Below are positions 57,880 to 64,000 of a DNA stretch of 64,000 nucleotides, piece after piece; position 1 is the first letter of the stretch; the number at the start of each line of letters is the position of its first letter. The position numbers and the translations under genes are program-made. Below the pieces are notes generated by a model. That model saw nothing but the letters and a program-made list of their open reading frames with translations, had not been told where the DNA came from and ran no database searches. Origin of the DNA: Bacteroides sp. (lineage in GTDB: Bacteria > Bacteroidota > Bacteroidia > Bacteroidales > Bacteroidaceae); assembly GCA_017471925.1 (NCBI GenBank), contig JAFURM010000026.1, forward strand, positions 1 through 64,000, read 5' to 3'.

Positions 57880-60774
57880 ATGAATTCAGAGCATAAACTT
57901 TTCCTTCTCGACGCTTATGCGTTGATTTATCGGGCCTACTATGCCCTCATCAAGAACCCCCGCATCAATTCCAAGGGAATGAACACCTCAGCCATACTGG
58001 GTTTCGTCAACACGCTGGAGGAGGTGCTGAAGAAAGAGAAGCCCACACACATCGGTGTGGCCTTCGACCCTGCCGGACCCACCTTCCGCCACGAAGCCTA
58101 CGAAGCCTACAAGGCACAGCGCGAGGAGACCCCCGAGGCCATCCGCCTCTCCGTGCCCATCATCAAGGAGATTATCCGCGCCTACCGCATCCCCATCCTG
58201 GAGGTTCCCGGCTTCGAGGCCGATGATGTCATAGGCACCCTGGCCACGGAAGCCGGACGACAGGGCATCACCACCTACATGATGACGCCCGACAAGGACT
58301 ATGGACAGCTCGTCTCTGCCAACGTCTTCATGTATCGCCCCAAGCACACGGGCGGCTTTGAGGTGATGGGGCCGGAAGAGGTGAAGGCAAAGTTCTCTAT
58401 CGACTCCACCACGCAAGTGATAGACATGCTGGGTCTGATGGGCGATGCATCAGACAACATCCCCGGCTGTCCGGGCGTGGGCGAAAAGACGGCACAGAAA
58501 CTGATTGCTCAGTTCGGCAGCATCGAAGGACTCCTGGAACATACCGACCAGCTGAAGGGTGCACTGAAGAAGAAGGTGGAAGAGAACCGCGAGCAGATTC
58601 TCTTCTCCAAGTTCCTGGCTACCATCAAGACCGATGCCCCCATCCGGCTGAACATGTCTACGCTCGTGCGGGAAGCTCCCAACGAAGAAGAGCTGCGCCG
58701 GATTTTCGAACAGCTGGAGTTTCGCGCACTCATCGACCGCGTACTCCGCAAGGAGGAGAACACTCCCCTACCCTCCACCACCGGCCGAAGCACTGCCCGC
58801 ACTCAGCCGACGGAGCCGGACCTCTTTGCCGGCACCCTCTTCGCCCAAGCCGCACCGACAACCGAGGCTGCCACTCCACAGGGCGAAAAAAAGACGCCCA
58901 CACAAGGCGATTTGTTTGCGTTTTTTGCGGACGAGGGGGCAGACGAGCCGAATTTTTCGATTCTCAGCCGCTTAAATGAGGCCGAAGTAGACTATCAACT
59001 CATTGATTCAGAAGAGAAAAGACGCGAAATTCTTCAAAAGTTGCTTACATCGGAAATTCTCGCGATAGACACGGAGACCACGGGAACCGAGCCAATGGAG
59101 GCCGAATTGGTGGGCATGAGCTTCAGCGATGCCGAAAACCGGGCCTACTATGTGCCGGTACCTGCCGAAAGGAGCGAAGCCTTAAAAATTGTAAACGAGT
59201 TGCGTCCGCTCTACGAAAGCGAACAAATCACCAAGGTGGGACAGAACATCAAATACGACATGGTGGTGCTGGGCAACTATGGCGTTCATGTCCGCGGTCC
59301 GCTGTTCGACACCATGATTGCCCACTACGTGCTTCAGCCCGAACTGCGCCACAACATGGACTACCTGGCCGAAGTCTACCTGCACTATCAGACCATACAC
59401 ATCGATGAACTCATCGGCCCGCGCGGCAAGAACCAGAAAAACATGCGCGACCTTCCGCCCGAAGCCGTCTACCGTTACGCCTGCGAAGACGCCGACGTCA
59501 CCCTGAAGCTGAAGAACATACTGGAAAAGGAGCTGAAGAAGAAGCAGGCCGAACAACTCTTCTATGACATCGAGATGCCGCTCGTTCCGGTGCTCGTTGC
59601 CCTGGAGAGCAACGGTGTGCGCTTAGACACCGAGGCCCTGAAACTCTCGTCCGTCCACCTGAACGAACGGTTGCAGCAGATTGAACAAGACATCTACAGC
59701 ATGGCCGGCATCACCTTCAACATCGCCTCGCCGCGACAGGTGGGCGAAGTGCTCTTCGACCGCCTGAAGATTGTCTCCAAAGCCCGCAAGACCAAGACGG
59801 GCCAGTACGTCACCAACGAAGAGGTGCTGGAGAGCCTGAGGGGCAAGCACGACATCGTGGGGCGCATCCTGGAATACCGGGGCCTGAAGAAGCTGCTCGG
59901 CACCTATGTGGACGCCCTGCCCCAGCTCATCAATCCCCGCACGGGACGCATACACACCTCTTTCAACCAGGCCGTCACCGCCACCGGCCGACTCAGCTCC
60001 AGCAACCCCAACCTGCAGAACATCCCCATCCGCGACGAGGACGGCAAGGAGATACGCAAAGCCTTCATCCCCGACGAAGGGTGTGAGTTCTTCTCGGCCG
60101 ACTACTCACAGATAGAACTGCGCATCATGGCCCACCTGAGCGGAGACACGAACATGATTGACGCCTTCCGCAGCGGGCACGACATCCACGCCGCCACGGC
60201 CGCCAAGATATATAAGGTGGACATCAGCGAGGTGACGAGCGACATGCGGCGCAAGGCCAAGACGGCCAACTTCGGCATCATCTATGGCATATCGGTCTTC
60301 GGACTGGCCGAGCGCATGAACGTGGACCGCAAGGAGGCCAAGGAACTGATAGACGGCTACTTCGAAACCTATCCGCAGGTAAAGGCCTACATGGACCAGA
60401 GCGTGGCCGTGGCTCAGGAGAAAGGCTACGTAGAGACTATCTTCCACCGCAAACGCTTCCTGCCCGACATCAACTCGCGCAACGCGACGGTACGCGGATA
60501 TGCCGAACGCAACGCCATCAACGCACCGATACAGGGCAGCGCGGCCGACATCATCAAGGTGGCCATGGCCCGCATTCACGAACGCTTCGAAGCCCTCCAA
60601 CTGAAGGCAAAGATGATTCTGCAGGTGCACGACGAACTGAACTTCAGCGTACCCACGGCCGAGAAGGAAGCCGTGCAGCAGATTGTCATCGAAGAGATGG
60701 AGCGTGCCTACGCCATGCAGGTGCCGCTTAGAGCCGACTGCGGATGGGGCAAGAACTGGTTAGAGGCGCACTGA
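57880..60774 (+). CDS. polA: DNA polymerase I
   Basis: A 964-residue DNA polymerase I with all three activities. Residues 1-295 form the 5' nuclease (LFLLDAYALIYRAYYALIKN and F-E-A-D-D-V-I-G-T-L). A variable linker (about 300-385) follows. The 3'-5' proofreading domain is intact, with Asp397 and Glu399 in A-I-D-T-E-T-T-G-T-E. The polymerase domain carries motif A (D-Y-S-Q-I-E-L-R, Asp741), the O-helix R-R-K-A-K-T-A-N-F-G-I-I-Y-G and motif C (Q-V-H-D-E-L, 915-920). The start at 57880 (MNSEHKLFLL) is preferred to an ATG 30 codons upstream, which would overlap the divergent gene. It is slightly longer than E. coli Pol I (928) because of the linker. Confidence 0.97.
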   Translation: MNSEHKLFLLDAYALIYRAYYALIKNPRINSKGMNTSAILGFVNTLEEVLKKEKPTHIGVAFDPAGPTFRHEAYEAYKAQREETPEAIRLSVPIIKEIIRAYRIPILEVPGFEADDVIGTLATEAGRQGITTYMMTPDKDYGQLVSANVFMYRPKHTGGFEVMGPEEVKAKFSIDSTTQVIDMLGLMGDASDNIPGCPGVGEKTAQKLIAQFGSIEGLLEHTDQLKGALKKKVEENREQILFSKFLATIKTDAPIRLNMSTLVREAPNEEELRRIFEQLEFRALIDRVLRKEENTPLPSTTGRSTARTQPTEPDLFAGTLFAQAAPTTEAATPQGEKKTPTQGDLFAFFADEGADEPNFSILSRLNEAEVDYQLIDSEEKRREILQKLLTSEILAIDTETTGTEPMEAELVGMSFSDAENRAYYVPVPAERSEALKIVNELRPLYESEQITKVGQNIKYDMVVLGNYGVHVRGPLFDTMIAHYVLQPELRHNMDYLAEVYLHYQTIHIDELIGPRGKNQKNMRDLPPEAVYRYACEDADVTLKLKNILEKELKKKQAEQLFYDIEMPLVPVLVALESNGVRLDTEALKLSSVHLNERLQQIEQDIYSMAGITFNIASPRQVGEVLFDRLKIVSKARKTKTGQYVTNEEVLESLRGKHDIVGRILEYRGLKKLLGTYVDALPQLINPRTGRIHTSFNQAVTATGRLSSSNPNLQNIPIRDEDGKEIRKAFIPDEGCEFFSADYSQIELRIMAHLSGDTNMIDAFRSGHDIHAATAAKIYKVDISEVTSDMRRKAKTANFGIIYGISVFGLAERMNVDRKEAKELIDGYFETYPQVKAYMDQSVAVAQEKGYVETIFHRKRFLPDINSRNATVRGYAERNAINAPIQGSAADIIKVAMARIHERFEALQLKAKMILQVHDELNFSVPTAEKEAVQQIVIEEMERAYAMQVPLRADCGWGKNWLEAH

Positions 60775-60846
60775 TGCCACGGAATAACCAATTTTAACTC
60801 ATTGGCAGAAAGCAAGCCAAGAGCAGAAGAGACGCACAGTTTGCCG

Positions 60847-60892
60847 CAAAGGACGCTCCCGAAAGCATCGCCGGAGCGTCCTTTGGCTTTTA
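60847..60892 (+). terminator. Terminator of polA
   Basis: CAAAGGACGCTCC (60847-60859) pairs perfectly with GGAGCGTCCTTTG (60873-60885), followed by GCTTTTA. Confidence 0.7.
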
Positions 60893-60961
60893 CCGCTGTC
60901 AAAAAGGAAACGGAGAATAGGAGAAAGAAATAACATAAAGACAAAAATATCGCCCCGTTCC

Positions 60962-60992
60962 ATTGTTTTTATCCACAGAAAATGTATCTTTG
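60962..60992 (+). promoter_or_regulatory. Promoter of the candidate small RNA
   Basis: ATTG (60962-60965), 19-bp spacer, TATCTTTG (60985-60992). The -7 box is exact and the spacing right. Confidence 0.6.
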
Positions 60993-60997
60993 TCACG

Positions 60998-61153
60998 TAT
61001 TAACTACCAGAATGATAGAAATATGTCATTTCTATCCCGAGGAACAGCCATGAATTCTCTCAATGATAAACTAATACTCTTAACAATAACCCGAAACCTT
61101 TTTATTGATTTTAGAAAAGCCGGAATGCGTGAGCACTCCGGCTTTTCGTTTTC
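60998..61153 (+). ncRNA. Candidate structured small RNA, about 155 nt
   Basis: The segment begins just after a good promoter. A perfect 9-bp hairpin is near its 5' end (GATAGAAAT 61014-61022 with ATTTCTATC 61028-61036). It ends in a strong terminator (GAAAAGCCGGA 61115-61125 with TCCGGCTTTTC 61138-61148, then GTTTT). The middle is AT-rich. A short frame from ATG 61050 (MNSLNDKLILLTITRNLFID) runs into and past the terminator and so is unlikely to be the product. It could also be a leader or attenuator for the downstream DUF5703 gene, but that gene has its own promoter. Confidence 0.5.
61115..61153 (+). terminator. Terminator of the candidate small RNA
   Basis: Perfect 11-bp stem with a 12-base loop and GTTTT after it. 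Confidence 0.75.
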
Positions 61154-61212
61154 CGGCGAAAACACCCCCAAGGCAGCGGTCGAACGGCAGCCACATGACG
61201 CCTCCAAACGGT

Positions 61213-61325
61213 GCTCCGGAACAGCGTGCAATTCCTGCCGGAGCTGCGTGCAATAACTTCCGGAATCGCGCGCAGTTTCCCGGAAAACTGCACGCAGAAA
61301 CTTTGGAAACAGCGTGCAATTCCGC
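61213..61325. repeat. 22-bp period array, GCGYGCA core, locus C
   Basis: Five cores (GCGTGCA, GCGTGCA, GCGCGCA, GCACGCA, GCGTGCA) start at 61224, 61246, 61268, 61290 and 61312, exactly 22 bp apart. The better units are dyads of the form GGAA-N2-GCRYGC-N2-TTCC. The period matches loci A and B although the core differs. Confidence 0.8.
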
Positions 61326-61386
61326 CACAGAGGCAATTTGTCGGCCAATTTAAGCCTATATTAATCGTTTTATTAAGCCATGCGGC

Positions 61387-61394
61387 TAACTTTG
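61387..61394 (+). promoter_or_regulatory. -7 promoter element of the DUF5703 gene
   Basis: TAACTTTG, 58 bp before the start codon. Confidence 0.55.
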
Positions 61395-61452
61395 CAAGCC
61401 ATTCTAACTCTTACAAAAAGAATTTCTAACTCTTATTAAAAGGAAACAGAAC

Positions 61453-63702
61453 ATGAAAAACAGAATCCTGAAACTCGCCCTCTGCCTGATGGTCATGATG
61501 GGCACAGCAAGCCGCGCAGCAGCCAAGAACGAACTGCCGGCCGACGTGTTGAAACAACTGAACCGATACAACGTGGTGTGGGAAACGGCCAGCCGCAGCG
61601 GTTCTATGGAGTCCATGCCCTTAGGCAACGGTGACATCACCGCCAACGTATGGGTGGAAGAAGGCGGCGACCTGATGCTCTACATCGGCAAGTCCGACAC
61701 CTGGAGCGAAGCCACCCGGCTGCTGAAGGTGGGCCGCCTGCGCATCCAGGTATCGCCCAACCCCTTCACCGAGGGAACCCCCTTCCGCCAGGAGCTGAAT
61801 CTGCACAAGGGCGAGATAGACATCACCGCCGGAGCCAAGGGCAACCGCGTGCAGATGAAGCTGTGGATTGATGCCAACAATCCCGTGGTACGCATAGAGA
61901 CCACCTCCGACCGCCCCGTGAGCGTAAGCTGCACCACCGAGCTGATGCGCCCCGCCCCCTTCACTCTGGAACGCGGCGACCATCCCCTGGCCTCCAGTTT
62001 CCGAGGACTGATAGACAGTCCCGTGCGCCCATCGGAAAGTGCCGACGTACTGCAGTCCCTGAACGACCGCATCCAGTGGTATCACCGCAATGAAAGCTCC
62101 TTCTACCCCCTCATCATGGAGCGTCAGAACGTACCCCAACTGACCGGGAAATATCCCGACCCCTACCTGAACCGCACCTTTGGCGCCGCCGTGACCGGCA
62201 GCGGCATGCAGCTTGCAAACGACAGCACGCTCGTCTCCGCCAAGGCATCGCGCCGCCACCTGATAACCCTCTGTGCCCTGACCGCACAGACCGAGAGTGC
62301 TCAGGCCTGGAGCGACAAGCTGGATGCCATCGTGGAACAGACGGCCGCCACACCGCTGAAGACGGCCTACAAGAAGCATCTGGCCTGGTGGGACAGCTTC
62401 TGGAACCGCAGCTGGATATTCCTCTCGGGCGATGAAGCGGCCGAGGCCGTGACCCGCGCCTACCAGCTGCAACGCTTCCTCATGGCCTGCCAAAGCCGTG
62501 GAGCCTATCCCGCCAAGTTCAACGGTGGCAACTTCACCTTCGACTATCAGGGACGCAACGGCGACTACCGCAACTGGGGACCGGGCTACTGGCACCAGAA
62601 CTGCCGCCTCTACTACTGGCCGCTGGCCGCCTCGGGCGACTTCGACCTGAAGAAGCCCTGGTTCGACATGTACCTCCGCATGATGCCCCTGCAGATGGAC
62701 ATCACACGCCTCTACTATGGCCACGACGGAGCCTTCTTCCCCGAAACGCTCAACTTCTTCGGCATGTACATCCAGGACGACTGGGGATGGAACAACCCCG
62801 GAAAAGCCTCACAGACACGCTGGATACGCTACCACTATGCCGGAGCACTGGAACTGCTGACCGAGATGCTGGACATGTATCACTACACGAACGACGAAGC
62901 CTTTGCACGGCAGTACATCGTACCCTTCGGCACACAGGTCATCCGCTTCTTCGCCCAGCACTGGCCGCGTATCAACCAAACCCTGCGCTTCATCCCCGCC
63001 AACTCGCTGGAGCAGTTTTGGGACTGCCTGAACCCCATCGACTACATTGCCGGACTGACCTACACCATCAACCAGCTGAAGGCCCTGCCCAAGGAGCTCA
63101 CCAGCGACGAGCTGCTGGCCGAGTGGCAAGACTGCCTACAGGCCCTCCCACCCCTGCCCAAAACCCAGGACGGACAACGCCTGCTACCGGCCGAGGAGTA
63201 TGGCGTGGGCCGCAACTTTGAGAACCCCGAGTGCTACGCCATCTTCCCCTTCAAGCTCTACGGCCTGGGCCGCCCCGACCTGCAAGTGGCCATCAATACC
63301 TTCCAGGCCCGCCGGTTCAACCAGACCACCTGCTGGTCGCAAGACCCCATCCAGGCTCCCCTCCTGGGCATGGCCGACTTTGCCAAGGAGTGCCTGATGA
63401 AGAACGTGCGTGCCACCGACCCCGCCGTGCGCTTCCCCGTCTTCTGGAAGCCGGGCAGCGACTACTGCCCCGACCTGGACAACGGCGGCGCCTTCTGCAT
63501 CGGCCTGCAGAACATGCTGTTGCAGAATGTGGACAGCCGGATTCTCCTGCTGCCCGCCCTACCTGCCGAGTGGCACGTGGACTTCAAGCTCCACGCCTAT
63601 GACAACACCACCGTGCGTGCCAAGGGCCAGGGCAAAGAGGTGCTGCAGCTGCAGGTATTCCCCGCCGAACGCGCCAAGGATGTGACTACCGACTTCCGAT
63701 AA
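61453..63702 (+). CDS. Secreted DUF5703 protein, GH95-like
   Basis: A 749-residue exported protein with a signal peptide ending near SRAAA (residue 24). The N-terminal region has the DUF5703 pattern (V-V-W-E-T-A-S, S-M-P-L-G-N-G-D-I-T-A-N-V-W-V and M-L-Y-I-G-K-S-D-T-W-S-E), close to the beginning of GH95/GH65-type enzymes. From about 280 to 640 helices with conserved aromatics (H-L-A-W-W-D-S-F-W-N-R-S-W, Q-L-Q-R-F-L-M-A-C and Y-W-H-Q-N-C-R-L-Y-Y-W-P-L) suggest an (alpha/alpha)6 barrel. It is probably a periplasmic glycosidase; the substrate is unknown and activity is not demonstrated by motif alone. It stands alone with its own promoter and is followed by an inverted-repeat element. Confidence 0.75.
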   Translation: MKNRILKLALCLMVMMGTASRAAAKNELPADVLKQLNRYNVVWETASRSGSMESMPLGNGDITANVWVEEGGDLMLYIGKSDTWSEATRLLKVGRLRIQVSPNPFTEGTPFRQELNLHKGEIDITAGAKGNRVQMKLWIDANNPVVRIETTSDRPVSVSCTTELMRPAPFTLERGDHPLASSFRGLIDSPVRPSESADVLQSLNDRIQWYHRNESSFYPLIMERQNVPQLTGKYPDPYLNRTFGAAVTGSGMQLANDSTLVSAKASRRHLITLCALTAQTESAQAWSDKLDAIVEQTAATPLKTAYKKHLAWWDSFWNRSWIFLSGDEAAEAVTRAYQLQRFLMACQSRGAYPAKFNGGNFTFDYQGRNGDYRNWGPGYWHQNCRLYYWPLAASGDFDLKKPWFDMYLRMMPLQMDITRLYYGHDGAFFPETLNFFGMYIQDDWGWNNPGKASQTRWIRYHYAGALELLTEMLDMYHYTNDEAFARQYIVPFGTQVIRFFAQHWPRINQTLRFIPANSLEQFWDCLNPIDYIAGLTYTINQLKALPKELTSDELLAEWQDCLQALPPLPKTQDGQRLLPAEEYGVGRNFENPECYAIFPFKLYGLGRPDLQVAINTFQARRFNQTTCWSQDPIQAPLLGMADFAKECLMKNVRATDPAVRFPVFWKPGSDYCPDLDNGGAFCIGLQNMLLQNVDSRILLLPALPAEWHVDFKLHAYDNTTVRAKGQGKEVLQLQVFPAERAKDVTTDFR

Positions 63703-63723
63703 ACGGTAGCGCATCACTATGTA

Positions 63724-63862
63724 TTCAGGCACGGATGACGCGGATTTATTCCGCAGACCGTTGATTCACCGATTAATTTCGCTTTGCCCGACAAACCGTC
63801 ACAGTGGGATTGGTATAAAATAATGAAATAATCCGTGAAAATCCGTATCATCCGTGCCTGAA
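63724..63862. repeat. Inverted-repeat element, copy 2
   Basis: Ends TTCAGGCACGGATGACGCGG (from 63724) and the complement finishing TCCGTGCCTGAA (to 63862) are the same as in copy 1 (56665-56782) apart from one base, but the centre is unrelated and 21 bp longer. It lies 22 bp after the DUF5703 stop codon, again immediately 3' of a gene. Confidence 0.75.
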
Positions 63863-63919
63863 ATATCCATGATTTGATTGATGCCTCAATAACGGAATGG
63901 ATTCAAAACAGACTCTAAA

Positions 63920-63951
63920 TTTGCTACTGCGCGCGGTTCTTATTATCTTTG
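63920..63951 (+). promoter_or_regulatory. Full promoter of the gene leaving the window
   Basis: TTTG (63920-63923), 20-bp spacer, TATCTTTG (63944-63951), a perfect consensus pair. Confidence 0.75.
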
Positions 63952-63993
63952 CGCCGTTAAAAACAGAAACAATAACGCAAAAGATAACAAGTA

Positions 63994-64000
63994 ATGGCAT
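63994..64000 (+). CDS. Start of a gene cut by the window end
   Basis: An ATG at 63994-63996 follows the promoter by 42 bp. Only two codons (Met-Ala) and one further base are inside the window, so the product cannot be named. Confidence 0.4.

Larger units (their letters stand above)
60775..61452. other. Long spacer: polA terminator, candidate small RNA, 22-bp array, promoter
   Basis: About 680 bp with no convincing gene. In order it holds the polA terminator (60847-60885), a promoter and terminator framing a candidate small RNA (60962-61153), a five-unit 22-bp array (61213-61325), the DUF5703 gene promoter (61387-61394) and a short direct repeat (TTCTAACTCTTA at 61402 and 61424). Confidence 0.7.

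Noticed and set aside
61080-61353. Several overlapping 60-110-codon frames in both strands
   Set aside because: They are read-throughs of the 22-bp array and the terminator; the repeated Cys/Ala/Phe patterns come from the repeat units.

Overview
The window comes from a high-GC member of the genus Bacteroides or a close relative in the Bacteroidales. The support is consistent: two SusC/SusD pairs, an S46 dipeptidyl-peptidase, DUF5703 and DUF5123 proteins, Bacteroides-type -7 promoter elements (TAnnTTTG, often with TTTG about 20 bp upstream) in front of many genes, and few Shine-Dalgarno sequences. It looks like ordinary chromosome with accessory islands; no rRNA, tRNA, CRISPR array, prophage or complete insertion sequence was seen.

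Layout. 1-6041: two nearly identical dps genes (minus strand) bracket a divergent pair, an outer-membrane beta-barrel receptor (minus) and a membrane-anchored TPR/LuxR-type regulator (plus). 6370-12412: a HipBA-type module, then a peroxide-defence block of oxyR, a DUF362 iron-sulfur protein, ahpC and ahpF. The two dps genes and ahpC share a long OxyR-like operator that I could read in all three promoters, so oxyR, dps x2 and ahpCF form a compact local regulon. 12753-13378: a 44-residue membrane protein and a CYTH-domain protein. 13365-22323 (minus): a polysaccharide utilization locus of susC, susD and a 1275-residue GH3-GH144 fusion enzyme, pointing to beta-1,2-glucan as substrate; a 0.46-kb inverted-repeat element sits between susC and susD. 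22464-24269: a long-chain acyl-CoA ligase. 24907-25476: a 5'-truncated polyvalent-type kinase gene.

25810-33330 (plus): a second susC-susD locus with a DUF4957/DUF5123-type surface lipoprotein and no enzyme. 33571-37073: a secreted beta-propeller-like protein, a DUF4160-DUF2442 pair and an M20 amidohydrolase of the arginine-pathway type. 37200-40751 (minus): a four-gene surface-glycan operon (two GT2 enzymes, UDP-galactopyranose mutase, a WaaP-like kinase). 40950-45623 (minus): ruvB, a flippase, and a DPP7-type peptidase. 45745-48599 (minus): a PD40-type lipoprotein, a small glycine/serine-rich protein and an AlkD-like protein. 48835-56651 (plus): a housekeeping run of a SpmA-SpmB-like membrane protein, ybeY, mnmG, apt, uvrC, dtd, a MazG-like gene and deoC. 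56814-60774: a divergent polyprenyl synthetase and polA. 60998-61153: a candidate structured small RNA. 61453-63702: a secreted DUF5703 (GH95-like) protein. The window ends on the first codons of another gene behind a clear promoter.

The most unusual structure is in the spacers. Three intergenic loci carry arrays of imperfect dyads at an exact 22-bp period (24808-24891, 47179-47266, 61213-61325). A related 22-bp repeat builds the ahpF terminator (12483-12541), and a 23-bp tandem array lies at 15-106. A separate inverted-repeat element occurs twice (56665-56782 and 63724-63862).
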